Numbered from the stretch's first letter, positions 1 through 10,022 are shown. The stretch is DNA of 64,000 nt from Helicoverpa zea (GCF_022581195.2 NC_061474.1:6510001-6574000); one strand, 5' to 3'. Numbers and translations: made by a program. The notes: generated by a model from the letters alone, not told the origin.

Positions 1-104
1 GGTGATGAAAACCACAGTGGAGAATATGAAGACTATGAAGAAACGCAGGAACCACAATCAGCTAATGATTGCTATGCTGAAAAAATATCCTGTACTAAAG
101 AAAT
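1..104 (+). CDS. Copy 1, first visible exon (5' end off window)
   Basis: Frame 1 is open from base 1. It encodes the acidic linker and Cys1 and Cys2 (NDCYAEKISCTKE plus two bases of the next codon). The frame stays open to a TGA at 142-144, but the only junction that fits the next exon is GT at 105-106, which gives a split ATG codon. Confidence 0.65.
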
Positions 105-1335
105 GTATGAAATTGTAGAATTTTTTAATACAGTTTCTTTATGATTGTTATTATTACCAAAGGTTCCATTTGGACTTACGCGTCTACGTGCGTCTGACTT
201 GTACAGACGCGCGTTTGTAAATGCGTCTTTAACCACAATATTATGTACTAGCCGTTTCACCCGCATCCCGTGGAACTACTGTCCGTACCGGGATGAAATA
301 TATGGCCTATGGCATTCAGGTACATTGTAGCTGTCCAAAGATTACCCCTTCATACAAACTGACTTTTACCTCGTAATAATATTAGTATATAGATATGTTG
401 TAAGGAAGAAAACATACAATTTGCAAAAATAATCACTTGTTTTCAAGTAAATGCTTACAGGAGTTATTTTTGCAGGAACTTAGATTTGCCAAAGCCAGTA
501 TGCGTTTATAAAAAGAAATTGGGTTTGACCAACTATGTGGGATTGTGTGATATAAAACTTCGATTATGTCTTAATAAGCAAATGGAACAAAAAGGTTTAG
601 TTGTAGTCGGTAAGATTTATTTTTTCTTTTTACTTTAATTAACTCAGAGTAAGGAGTAGAGTAAGGATAAGAAATGGCGGCTACGGGATTGTTCGAAAGA
701 GTTAACGCGGCCCTGGTACGTAAAATTCTACGACGGAACATGATGGATTTTTAGTCAGTAAAAGTCTGACGGTGGATACCACAGGACGCCCACCGCAGAT
801 GGGGTAGGCACCGGAGGAGATGGCGTGACGATCTGGACGCCTACAACCCTGAGTGGTGGAGCAATCTAAGGATGGAGAGGTGTGGAGACGAGATGGGGAG
901 GCCTTTGCCCAGCAGTGGGACAATAAAGGCTAAGAAGAAAAAAAAAAGTCACTCCCTCACTGTTGCTAATCCACAGCGGGAGGGGTCATTTGATGATTTT
1001 TGCCATCTTAAAAAAAGGCGTAAGAAGGTGAATGGATTGTGTGAAAGATGATGGCTGCAAAACAAGACAACTTGTCAGATAGGAAGGTATGGAAGAAGAA
1101 GATATGCTGCGCCGACTACAAATATAATTGGGCTAAAAACAAAAAAATATTTTTTTAGGAGTGTGATTAATAAAACAATATTTTTGTATTTACAGATGAA
1201 ATATATCACAACGGAAAATCTTATGACTGCCATTACTATTTAAACAATGCGAAGTCGGAAATTCAAGCCGTGAATTGGTATTTTATGATGGGCGGCCGTG
1301 ATGCCCGAAACGATAGTATTACAGCACAAAATTAA
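1..1335 (+). CDS. Six-cysteine acidic secreted-type protein, copy 1 (5'-partial, three exons visible)
   Basis: Exons 1-104, 476-609 and 1196-1335 join to an open frame of 125 codons plus TAA; the 5' part, presumably including a signal-peptide exon, lies outside the window. Donors are AT|GTATGA and CG|GTAAGA; acceptors are TTTTTGCAG and TTTACAG. Intron phases are 2 and 1. The visible protein starts with an acidic stretch (GEYEDYEETQEPQ), then has six cysteines spaced C-x6-C-x12-C-x14-C-x6-C-x24-C. The motif PVC before Cys3, the Cys4-x6-Cys5 spacing and the IYHNGKSYDC end recall a degenerate Kazal domain, but Cys3-Cys4 is too long for a standard one. The next gene (2433-4167) has the same cysteine order and intron phases, so this is one of a tandem pair. 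Function is unknown; a protease-inhibitor or matrix role would be inference. The first donor is the weakest call; it is chosen because it alone keeps the frame into the next exon. Confidence 0.72.
248..345 (+). mobile_element. Helitron-like/reiterated moth repeat fragment in intron of copy 1
   Basis: The text CCGTTTCACCCGCATCCCGT, followed by GGAACTACTG and CCGTACCGGGATGAAATA, recurs with small changes at 31678-31745 and 44975-45130. It is a familiar dispersed moth repeat that I associate with Helitron-like ends. It sits inside the first visible intron of the six-cysteine gene. Confidence 0.5.
476..609 (+). CDS. Copy 1, second visible exon
   Basis: The exon is flanked by TTTTTGCAG and GTAAGA. 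It encodes NLDLPKPVCVYKKK through QKGLVVV and carries Cys3, Cys4 and Cys5. It enters with one base (phase 2) and leaves with one base (phase 1), exactly as the matching exon of copy 2 at 3561-3664. Confidence 0.75.
674..1014 (+). repeat. Dispersed repeat E, split by an inserted LINE tail
   Basis: Bases 674-770 and 947-1014 together match, in reverse complement, the single block at 49491-49662 (shared words include GGGATTGTTCGAAAGAGTTA, GATTTTTAGTCAGTAAAAGT and GGGAGGGGTCATT). In this copy the two halves are separated by about 175 bp ending in an A-rich tract, which is a LINE 3' end. The family is not identified; it lies in the second visible intron of copy 1. Confidence 0.65.
771..946 (+). 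mobile_element. RTE-type LINE 3' end, nested in repeat E
   Basis: A plus-strand frame reads WIPQDAHRRWGRHRRRWRDD, then LDAYNPEWWSNL, the C-terminal signature of RTE-clade reverse transcriptases. It is followed by GGCCTTTGCCCAGCAGTGGG, the common moth RTE tail, and an A-rich run at 937-947. It is a short 5'-truncated copy with no catalytic part left. Confidence 0.65.
1015..1135 (+). mobile_element. RTE-type LINE 3' end relic (CTGCGCCGA family)
   Basis: AATGGATTGTGTGAAAGATG and GAAGGTATGGAAGAAGAAGA, then TATGCTGCGCCGA, match the 3' coding end of the element at 32561-32780. It is a diverged relic lying directly after repeat E in the same intron. Confidence 0.55.
1196..1335 (+). CDS. Copy 1, terminal exon
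   Basis: The exon follows TTTACAG and starts with two bases of a split Asp codon. It encodes EIYHNGKSYDC with Cys6, then a short tail ending SITAQN and TAA at 1333-1335. AATAAA hexamers overlap the stop (1334-1339) and recur at 1378-1383, so poly(A) signals are at hand. Confidence 0.75.
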
Positions 1336-2432
1336 TAAAACTTAATAATCTCACACAAATATCGTTTTCGATCGTCAATAAATAATTTTACTATTAATAA
1401 GTTTTATTTGAACCTGATATTTGATTATATAATCTACTGTTAGATATCTATTTTATAAAATTAAAAAAAAATCCGCGATGTCATTTATATATATGATATA
1501 CATATAGAGCGTAGAGCAGACAAAATACTATGCTTGGATTATCATACCAAGAAACAACGGAGAAAAAGTTTATTAAAAAAAATCGTATTTAACTACAATA
1601 AATTATAACAAGTGAATGTCGCACGAGCGTAGAACAAAGAAATCAATTGATAGTAGAGAAGAAAGAACATTCTGGAATATTTTAAAGTTACAAATCTACA
1701 AAACTATACTACTACTATTTCTTCGCTACCCAAAGGTAAACTGGTAGAAAAAAACTAAGGCGTTAAGTCCGCCGTTATACAATGTGGAAAACGATTTAAA
1801 AAAAAATGCCATAAAAATATTTTTTTTGTAATATTCAAGTCAATTTTCCAACAAAGTTTCGATAAAAAGAAGTGCTTCTATAAACCGTACCTTGATCCTC
1901 ATTTTCAAATATTTTTTCGCCAAACGATTAAAGAACCAGATCTAGAATGAGGTAATTTTTTTAAGATTTTGTTATGAAACCTGGTTGGAAAAAACGAATA
2001 AGGAACTGTAGCATTTATCATCAGCCTTTCCACTATACCAATAACAACTCTGGCCTCTTCTGATACAGAAAAGGAAAGAGCGTTAACTATCACGGTTAAC
2101 GTCAAAGCAGAATGTGTGAATTCAAATTTTAAAGACCAGGTTTCCTGAAGATGTTTTCGTCCACCTTTATTCAGACCACGGCATAAGGTCAAACCGTGAG
2201 AAACATTATACTAATACATAATAATTTCCATATCATAAACTTAAATTCGTGTATCAAAAAGATGAAAGGCTGAGAAGACTGTCATACATTTTCAATCAAA
2301 ATGCCTCATTATCCAGAAAGTCAATTAATATGGAATTATACTTCATCATAAGTTCATTAACGTGTCTTGATTAAGTACGTTATCTTCTACTTCGTGTGTT
2401 TTAGCGTTTCAAATGGTTTGGTGGTGTTCACA
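1336..2432. other. Intergenic spacer between the two six-cysteine genes
   Basis: About 1.1 kb, strongly AT-rich. It contains the poly(A) region of copy 1. Upstream of copy 2 it has AT-rich stretches (for example GGAATTATAC at 2331-2340) that could serve as a promoter, but no motif combination is strong enough to call. No repeat family was recognised. Confidence 0.5.
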
Positions 2433-2496
2433 ATGATTCATAACTACATATATTTTTCTTTGTTTATTTGTGTTTTTCTTATTTGTTGTTTGCAAG
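2433..2496 (+). CDS. Copy 2 exon 1, signal peptide
   Basis: The ATG at 2433 opens 21 codons of almost uninterrupted hydrophobic residues, ending CCLQ plus one base before GTAAGA. An upstream ATG at 2412 is closed by TGA after seven codons, so 2433 is the likely start. Confidence 0.7.
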
Positions 2497-4167
2497 GTAA
2501 GATTTTTTTGCACCATTTATACTTGTAACAGACATTAAATCTTCTGGTTTTTTTTTTTAATACTACTGTAATTCACACACGGCAGTAAAATTCAATATTT
2601 AAATTAGCTGAAACGTGTAAATACTAGAATTGATTAATGAGCTAACTTAGTAGTGATTTCCTCCGGGAAGTATGAATCCTAATGACGAGTTTTCCATTAT
2701 TTCAATTCACATATCCTACTGCAAAAAGAGTAAATACGATGATGATGAAGATTTAACAGCAAAAACTTTCATAGCAGCCGAAGAGGAGGAAATGGATAAT
2801 GGAACTGATGGCAAATCTATGAAACAATTAATGAAAATTCCACCGCCGCCGTTCATCACCTATGGCCCATTCCCTTTCGAAGGAGTAGACTATGATCTAC
2901 TGCCTAAACCAACTTATGATTATTATTATGACTGCTACTATTTACATACAAAATGCGTTAGAGATAGGTAAGTGTTGTTATTTCTGTAGCCCTACTGAAC
3001 TAATATAGAATCATGTTGTAAGGAATGTTTTGGACGCAATTTGGACGCAGATGGCAGCTCTGAAGTGGAACAAAAGTGCTTTATTTTATTTTGTATCTTT
3101 CGGTGTTTCAAAATTAATAATTGATAAAATTGAATTGTATAATTGTAAAATAAATAAATAATAATTAAATTGTAATAGACAGCTGTGTTGCTGGGAAGTT
3201 TGTTCTTCACCGCTTCTTCTTCCCAGCCATAACACTAGGAAGTGGTGAAAGGGGGGCGTTTTTGGGGGTGCTGTCATTCTTGTAAAATTTTGACGTTAAA
3301 AAGTGCTAATCGTATTAGCCTATTTTAATAAATGATTTTGACTTTGACTTTGACTTTGAATATGGACGGATGTAGTGGAAGAGGACAACCAAAGAAAATA
3401 TGTATGGTTTAAGAAAAAGTCCATATGATTAGAAAGAATGTTACATATAAGATGATCTCGTAGAAGAGTATGGAAGGATCACACATGCGACCCCAAATGA
3501 ATTTGGAATAAGAGGTAGATAAAGTGTAACTCCTACTTTACAACTTTAATATTTTTTCAGGGTGTACGACAATGAAGTATGTTCCTACAGTAAATCTAAA
3601 GGTTGGGTTAATTTTGCGACCCAGTGTGAATTGGACCTACAGAATTGTTTAGCACGAGTGAAAAGTAAGCTTGGAATATATGGTACTACTATGAAGGATG
3701 GTAAGACCTTTGAGATTATTAGGAATCTTGCTACCAAGGATGCGTCCTGTGTAGGGGAATCATCGCGAATGCCAAGCGATCCATAGAGCTGCCCGCGGTC
3801 AAAATACGGGACGTATGTCACTCAATTATTGATTTATATATTGGGAATAAATAGAGCACCGGCACTGCAGCATTTTGAGAAAAATAACTATATTTGATGG
3901 CGCGTTTATCGAAGTAGGTTCTACGCTATTTTTATCCGGGTGGCCAAAGTTCTAAAATATAGTGATAAATAAAATGTATTCTTATTTTCAGATACTTATT
4001 TCTACAATGGTGATGGTTGGGACTGTGGATATGCTAGACGCAGTGGCAGTCGGATTTCATTTTATAGTGAAGAGGAAGAAAATGCGTTTTTAGAAGAAAT
4101 TAAGAATATAACGGCCATGTTTCAGAACAATGCTGCAGAAAGTACTCCTGAGTTCCATATTAATTGA
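2433..4167 (+). CDS. Six-cysteine acidic secreted protein, copy 2 (four exons, complete)
   Basis: Exons 2433-2496, 2760-2967, 3561-3664 and 3992-4167 join to 183 codons plus TGA. Exon 1 is a signal peptide (MIHNYIYFSLFICVFLICCL, then Q) that joins an Ala codon, after which the mature acidic region starts (KTFIAAEEEEMDNG). A proline-rich KIPPPPFITYGPFPF and a tyrosine-rich DYYYDCYY follow, then six cysteines spaced C-x6-C-x10-C-x14-C-x6-C-x17-C. Donors are AAG|GTAAGA, TAG|GTAAGT and AAA|GTAAGC; acceptors are TTTAACAG, TTTTTTCAG and TTATTTTCAG. Intron phases are 1, 2 and 1; the last two match copy 1. The Cys4-x6-Cys5 spacing and FYNGDGWDC end suggest a Kazal-like relative. A secreted role is well supported; inhibitory function is not. 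The exon 2 start is the least certain point: an alternative acceptor at 2749-2750 would add three codons in the same frame. Confidence 0.75.
2760..2967 (+). CDS. Copy 2 exon 2
   Basis: It encodes the acidic and proline-rich linker and Cys1-Cys2 (DCYYLHTKCVRD). The frame runs open further upstream to 2657, but only a start at 2751 or 2760 fits the phase of exon 1; 2760 is preferred because TTTAACAG is the better acceptor. Confidence 0.65.
3006..3520 (+). mobile_element. RTE-type LINE relic in intron 2 of copy 2, itself interrupted
   Basis: GAATCATGTTGTAAGGAATG at 3008-3027 and TATGGACGGATGTAGTGGAA from 3361 on are two adjoining parts of the element seen intact at 32561-32780. The gap between them is a second insertion (3028-3358). 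The downstream part keeps GTAGAAGAGTATGGAAGGA but has lost the reading frame. Confidence 0.55.
3028..3358 (+). mobile_element. Short retroelement with (TTTGAC)n tail, nested in the RTE relic
   Basis: The 330-bp block ends in AATAAATGATTTTGACTTTG and further GACTTT units, the simple tail of a non-LTR retroelement. It breaks the RTE relic around it. The interior (TTCTTCTTCCCAGCCATAAC, GAAGTGGTGAAAGGGGGGCG) I recall as a dispersed moth repeat, but no coding part is left, so LINE 3' end versus SINE is open. Confidence 0.5.
3561..3664 (+). CDS. Copy 2 exon 3
   Basis: Preceded by a run of T and CAG, followed by GTAAGC. It encodes VYDNEVCSYSKSKGWVNFAT through LARVK with Cys3-Cys5. Lengths between cysteines equal those of copy 1 (14 and 6 residues). 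Confidence 0.75.
3992..4167 (+). CDS. Copy 2 exon 4, terminal
   Basis: The exon follows TTATTTTCAG. It encodes TYFYNGDGWDCGYARR with Cys6, then an acidic tail (YSEEEENAFLEEI) and TGA at 4165-4167. AATAAA at 4315-4320 and 4338-4343 are likely poly(A) signals. Confidence 0.75.
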
Positions 4168-5224
4168 TATTGCACTTAATTGCCATTTAGCATGGATGCA
4201 ATTTAAATACACAAATCTTGATACCGAGGCGTTACTGTGATTATTTTATGTAAATATAGATTAAGAATAATTATAACTTGCTTTGGTGTATATGTGTTGA
4301 ATTTTAGCAGACAGAATAAAAAGCTAAAAAAAAAAACAATAAATTACTTCATATTTAATAGCAGTGATAGAAACAAATAGAAAATGTTCTAAACTTATAG
4401 TTGGGCTTCGTTCCGAGTTGATTGCTCTCGACTCTCCGCGCGCGCCGCAAAAGCTGCGCGGCTGTTCCACTTTTAATTTCGGTAACGAGCCGGCGCGCGT
4501 CTTAGCCTAGAGGGGCGCGGAGGGGCAATAGATGAAGTCCGCGCTACAAACTGTCAAAATTAATTCCAGGTTCAAGTTCTACAAATAAACGAATCCAAAA
4601 TCCAAACCCTTTTCGAAACTCGTTTATAAACTGCTGAAACATTTTAAATTAAAATTTCACGTTTTATTGAAGGTACAGTTTCCAATATGAAGGAACTCAT
4701 TAATATTCGTGGAAGCCGTTGATTTGACAAATATTGATTGATTGTTACTTAAACAATGGTAAGACAAACTTTGGGATTAAGGCCGGATTTTAAGGCCTAA
4801 CTTTGTGATTCTAAAAGCGGTTGGATCTATTTATTTTTCTTCTATATAAAAGATGAGTCAGTATTTCTGACATAGGAGGATTATTTTGACTTACCTAGAT
4901 AATATTTTACGTACAAGACTAATATGTAAAATACAGTCAAAACTATTGAAAAAAGAAAATGACACGTTATGCTATGGATAAACAGATACGTTTTACTTGC
5001 TATGTATGGATGAACCGCGGGGAACAGCAAGTTTTGTATAAGTCGCATCCACTATTTAATGTTTTTGTTCTTAATGCAAGGGACCTCATGTGTTACTATC
5101 ATTATTGATCCATGTTAAAAAATTGCCTTGTTCAGTTGGTATCTTTAAAAAGCCTTTAAAGCTTGAATTACAGGCGGAAGCTTGTAACAATTTTCACCGT
5201 AACATCGTTCAAAAGTCTACAAAA
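4168..5224. other. Non-coding stretch with a GC-rich island
   Basis: Mostly AT-rich with no coding signal. The exception is 4420-4535, a CpG-rich patch (CCGCGCGCGCCGCAAAAGCT, GCCGGCGCGCGTC) that stands out sharply. It could be part of a GC-rich MITE, as at 35234-35600, or a promoter; neither can be decided by eye. Confidence 0.4.
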
Positions 5225-5312
5225 TAAAAAAAAAATGTAAAAAACCTAAATTACCTTTAAAAAATAACCAAAATACGTGGCGGTAGGGGACTGCTTTTTG
5301 CGTCGGTTAGTA
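5225..5312 (+). repeat. Fragment of the CCCCCGAC-type repeat
   Basis: AAAAAATAACCAAAATACGT followed by GGCGGTAGGGGACTGCTTTT parallels the inner part of the hairpin arm at 6536-6550 (GTCGGGGGACCGCT). It looks like a one-sided remnant of the same family. Confidence 0.4.
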
Positions 5313-5708
5313 ACCAATTCAAAAATAGAACGGTGAATCCAAAATTAATTTCAAGTGACTTCAGTACTGAAGCAGGCTAAGCTTAGCATAATGAATGCAG
5401 TTTCTCGTTAGTCAAGTCTTAGCTCGAAGTTTGGCAACTGTATCCGTACAAGTGGCTTGTTAGTTCGACGTCTTATGAGTTCTTCTTGAAGGTATCTTTG
5501 TATATATTTTCGGCAATATTTTAGGATGTAAACCACTTCAGTGAAAACTTTTTTTAAACATACTTTTTTGGGCTCGTTATTTATTTACGGCCGGCCTCTG
5601 TCTGCGAAATGATAAAATTAGAAATTGAAATGTATTTAATGTAAAGTACCTACATTAATTTACAAATAAATATGTGGTACATAATTGGGGTTCATCAAGT
5701 GTATTTTT

Positions 5709-5960
5709 AACCCCCGACGCAAAAACGACGGGGTGTTATAAGTTTGACGTGTCTGTGTGTGTGTGTGTGTGTGTATGTGGCATCGTAGCTCCCAAACGGA
5801 TGATCCGATTGTAATGCGGTTTTTTTTGTTTGAAAGGAATGTCATTCGGGAGTGTTCTTAGCTATGTTTGGTGGAAATCGGTTCAGGTCTTCAAGGTCAT
5901 CAGCTCGTTTGATAAGTGTGATAGGAATGTTACACGCTCAGTTTACTTGCAAGCATATGT
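5709..5960 (+). repeat. CCCCCGAC-type repeat with (TG)n, left part
   Basis: It starts AACCCCCGACGCAAAAACGA, has a (TG)n run at 5752-5774, then ATCGTAGCTCCCAAACGGAT and GTCATTCGGGAGTGTTCTTA. This is a very common dispersed repeat of moth genomes whose class I cannot name. The terminal CCCCCGAC word recurs at the ends of the hairpin at 6418-6841. Confidence 0.5.
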
Positions 5961-6417
5961 GGGATCTGAAATTTGAAACACTAATGTCTTCTGGAACCGC
6001 TGAGCTGGTCTGCTGTTAGGGCACGAAGATAGGAGACGTAACCCTGAACTGCCTTTTAGTAAACGCATCGAGTTTGGGCTCGTTGAATTTGTCTTGACTA
6101 GTTCTCTTCATGGTTGTAATTGACGAGAACCTGATGCTGGAAATGGGATGTGACGGATGAAACCCTGGAATGCCGGAATGAAACGGATAAACCGATTTAT
6201 ATTTTTGCTGAAAATCTAGAATGACCAAAAGTTAATCTTTATTGATTCTTAATCTGTGCAATTCTCCCAGAGCCAGTTTGTCATGAGGATTGTTAAACAG
6301 CTTCCTTTGGCCGTGATCGCATATAGCGACCCTATCTTAAAATAAAAGAAATTAAATGAAGGAAGGAAAAATTAAGGAGCTCCTTCAAAAAGCATGAAAT
6401 AAAATTAAATTATAAAT

Positions 6418-6841
6418 TTAAAAAAACCCCCGACCCAAAAAAAGTACGCAATTAAACCCTATAAAAAGCAAAAAATAACTTTAAACACTACGTAAGTACC
6501 AACTAAAGCATGTCAGACTAAACAAAATTTTGACGTGTCGGGGGACCGCTTTTTACTTTTAAAAATACTTACATAAATCAAATGATACCTACCTAATTAC
6601 AACACTCGTATAAAAACACGTATCTAAACACAATTATATACAAAGTTATAAGTAGTATATATAATGTAGTAGTATATAATTACTTCTAACGTGAGGCTAA
6701 TAAATTAGAGCGGTCCCCCGACACGACAAAATTTTGTTTAGTCTGACATGCTTTAGTTGGTACTTACGTAGTGTTTAAAGTTATTTTTTGCTTTTTATAG
6801 GGTTTAATTGCGTACTTTTTTTGGGTCGGGGGTTTTTTTAA
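6418..6841. repeat. Large foldback: 133-bp inverted arms, one mismatch
   Basis: Left arm 6418-6550 and right arm 6709-6841 are reverse complements with one difference seen (GACGTG versus GTCGTG). The spacer is 158 bp. Each arm begins with an A-run and CCCCCGACCC outside and ends with GTGTCGGGGGACCGCT inside, so CCCCCGAC marks both ends of each arm. It is non-coding. Near-identity of the arms suggests a young inverted duplication or MITE. Confidence 0.8.
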
Positions 6842-7339
6842 TGGATAAAAAGAATCTCTCCTATATTCTTGTAATTATTTTGTATATTTCCAACTCTACA
6901 GAAAATAAACCTTTTACATCCCAAAAAAGGCCCAAAACATTGAAATACGAAAAGGAAACATCTTAAAACAAATTTTGATATAAAAGCGAAATCCTCAATA
7001 ATAACTTTGAGACAAACTTCTGCTTCTCTCAAAGAAATTAATAATCTGAAATTTATGTACATTTGCCAAGAGAAGCCGGGTGTGCTTTATTAGTTCAGTG
7101 TTTTGGAAGTTGTCAGGCGCACTTAGTTTATACACTTTATACACGCTGTTTTGAACGGTAATGTCTTTTATTGCGAACAGAAGTTTTAAGTGCTAGCCAA
7201 TGCTTTTGACAATAATTTTGGACCGCACTTTGGCTTTACAGTTCGATTTTTTTGTCATTTAAAATTGTTTACTTTCGAAGTCAAGATATTATTATTCTAC
7301 TATTCTCATAAACTGTGAAAATAAGACTTAATTTTTTTA
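6842..7339. other. No gene seen
   Basis: AT-rich sequence; no splice-flanked frame, repeat family or RNA gene was recognised. Confidence 0.4.
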
Positions 7340-7478
7340 CAGAATATGCCACTATTACAACAAATTAATACTGAAAACTAAAATAAAATTAATTCTCATA
7401 CAACAAACATGACTTTTTTGGCCGTTTCAAATAAAATGGTACGGAACCTTTCGTTCACGATTAGGTACGTCTCGCACT
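7340..7478 (+). repeat. Partial copy of the GGTTCCGTAC repeat
   Basis: CTCATACAACAAACATGACT, the phrase ATGGTACGGAACCTTTCGTT and CTCGCACTTATC match the right half of the fuller copy at 38244-38525. The left half is missing or decayed. Confidence 0.5.
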
Positions 7479-9571
7479 TATCAAATTTTCTTACTGGTAT
7501 AAAAACCATAATTGTAATAAAAGCTACCAGTAAAGAATAAAAAACCTAGAAAACTCTTCCAACAAGGCAAGTTAATGCGCATAAAATGAAAATTTTAAAT
7601 ACACAACAGCGGTTGCATTGCAGGTAAGTTTGTTCAAAATTAATAGTATTTTATCTTTAACGTTCGCTCGAGTTGTAGCTATAAATCTTTGTGTACTTTC
7701 ATGAGAACATTAATTTTGTAAAAATTAATTTATGTTTAATGCGGTAAGTGTTTAGAGTTCAATTTTATTTGGGTTATTTATCTTTTCTATTAAAATTAAT
7801 GCCTGGGTAATGTGATATCTTTAAATTGAGTAATTTGGATAGGTTACAAATACTTTCATAATTCTTACGAAAAAAATGGGATTTAAGCTTTACATTGATA
7901 TTATAGAAATAATTACCTCGTTAACATATTTATTATCTAAAAATTCATTTCAGAATAATAAAAAAAAAACAAATTTAATATGATAGGAAAATGCTGTCCA
8001 CGCACACACATCGACAAAAAATATAAAATAATCATTTATTAAACCTTCAACAGTTACAAATTAATGAATAATTTTTCACCCAAAATACTATTTACATTAA
8101 AAACAGTACATTAAACAGTAATAAATTCAAAAGTTATTTCGACCTGTTGTTCAGTGAAGAGAATGGAAATCCGAGGCCTTTAAAATTCAGGACTACAGCA
8201 ATTGATAAAGTGGCCCCAATAGAATAATTAATACCTGTAATAATAAATTCATTAACCGTTATAATATTTCTGTTTTATTTTCATTTGAAACCAGAGAAAA
8301 TATTTCAATATGTTTTATGCATACTGAAGTAAATGTATTTCGTAGTTTTAAACCTATTTTTTTTTTTATCTATTTGAAATATATTTTCTTCATAAAAAAT
8401 AATGTTTGTCTCTTCTTCTCATACGGAAGTTTTAATAGTTTATGAAGTAGCAAAAAATGTGTAGATATAGCTCTAAATTTTCCTTAGAAATAGTACGCAA
8501 AATTATCGACATCAGATGAGTACAAAGCTACTTCGAAAGCAACAATAACATCACAAATTGATATCAGTTTTCCGAGAAAATAATGTTAAAAACCTAAAAC
8601 AAAAATAACTTGATAAAAAAATCATAAAGATTTTTTTTAAAGCAGTATTGTTTAAACATTTATCCATCAAAAAGTATAATAAATAAGTAATAATAAAGAG
8701 GCGGGGATTAAAATAAAATCCCCACCAAAGTTTGTTCGGAAGTTCGAAAAATAAATTGTCGACAATTTGCGTGCATCGACGGCTTCCAGTTACTGGCTTT
8801 TAATGAATTACGAATTAAACCATCGTTGGATGTCGAAAATAAATATTTGTACTTTAAATCTTTGTTTTAATGCTGTATTTGTAAGTGATTGGGGTTTTGT
8901 AAATGGTGATTTTTTGCTGTGAAAGTAGCTTCGAAAGGTTTTATATCGACTTTGACTTCCTTATTTCAACTTTGCCTTGTATCACTTTCCCCTTAAGAAG
9001 CAATAGATTTTTTCAAATAGATTAAAGGATACTTATTATATTAAATGCCCAAGAAAAACCGCTAACAATAAAATATTTCCCCGCATTCTTAGCAAATACT
9101 CGAAGTACCCCAAATTATGATTGCTTTAGCCCTTTTGTGAAATCTTCCAATAAAGCCACTGTGTAATACCGCGGTTTTGTCCGAAACTAATAATAAATTA
9201 CCGAACAAATTTCTCCGAAAATTCCTTTACCCAGTACCAGTTACTTTATTACGGTTTAGGGAAATTGTTGGATACTGTATTTATTTATAGTTATAGTTGT
9301 GTTTGAGATGTTTCTTTAATTTCTACCTTGTATGACTTCTTTAGTACAATATGCATATTAAAATATGATCAAGTGCATCTTCAGTAGTTCAAGTTGTATA
9401 AAACAAAATCGTATCCTTTCTGCGTCACCGTCAGGTATGTGTATGTGCGACTACCTATCCCACGTCGTAAAGTATATAACAGGCAGAATACTACTCTCAA
9501 ATGGTAAGGTTGGTTGTCCAACTGCAGGGCTAACAAATGGTCACCCATCCATGGACCGATGCTTAATTTCA
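7479..9571. other. Long AT-rich stretch without genes
   Basis: No exon-like frame with credible splice sites. A small hairpin (GGCGGGGATT / AATCCCCACC) lies near 8700-8735. The part at about 9487-9570 (GTTGGTTGTCCAACTGCAGG) may be a diverged extension of the SINE fragment that follows. Confidence 0.4.
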
Positions 9572-9678
9572 TCCTCCGAGCCTTTTTCAAAACCATGTTG
9601 GGGTCGGCTTCCAGTCTAACCGGATTCAGCTGAGTACCAGTGCTTTACAAGAAGCGACTGCCTATCTGACCTCCTCAA
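9572..9678 (-). mobile_element. tRNA-derived SINE-A, 3'-end fragment
   Basis: TCCTCCGAGCCTTTTTC, TTGGGGTCGGCTTCCAGTCT and ACAAGAAGCGACTGCCTATC match the full-length copy at 50296-50709. Only the 3' part is present; the tRNA-like head is missing. Confidence 0.65.
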
Positions 9679-9876
9679 TAATCATGGTACACAAAGGTGT
9701 TACATTTGCTAAAAGATCGTACATGTTCTGCTTATGACTAAACCCTTTTTTTCCTTCCCATCTATACATATAATGAATCTGTAAAAAAACTGTGTCTGTA
9801 CATTGAATATATTAAAAAAATAATAATTGGGTGGGGTTTAGAAACAGTAATGGAGCACAAATCCAAAAAAAAAATT

Positions 9877-9917
9877 CTGTCTGTATGTCTGTATGTCTGT
9901 ATGTCTGTTTGTTTGTA
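9877..9917. repeat. Microsatellite (GTCTGTAT)n/(GTTT)n
   Basis: Visible runs of TCTGTATG then CTGTTTGTTTG. Confidence 0.85.
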
Positions 9918-10022
9918 CACGCTAATCTTCCGAACTACTGAACGGATTTCAATGATTTTTTCTTTGTTGTATCAGTATTAAGCCTGGTCAACATATAGGC
10001 TATAATTTATCTTCGAAACTTG

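Noticed and set aside
105..144. Extension of the first visible exon to the donor-like GTTTCT at 135 or the TGA at 142
   Set aside because: Neither keeps the frame into the following exon; the GTATGA donor at 105 does.
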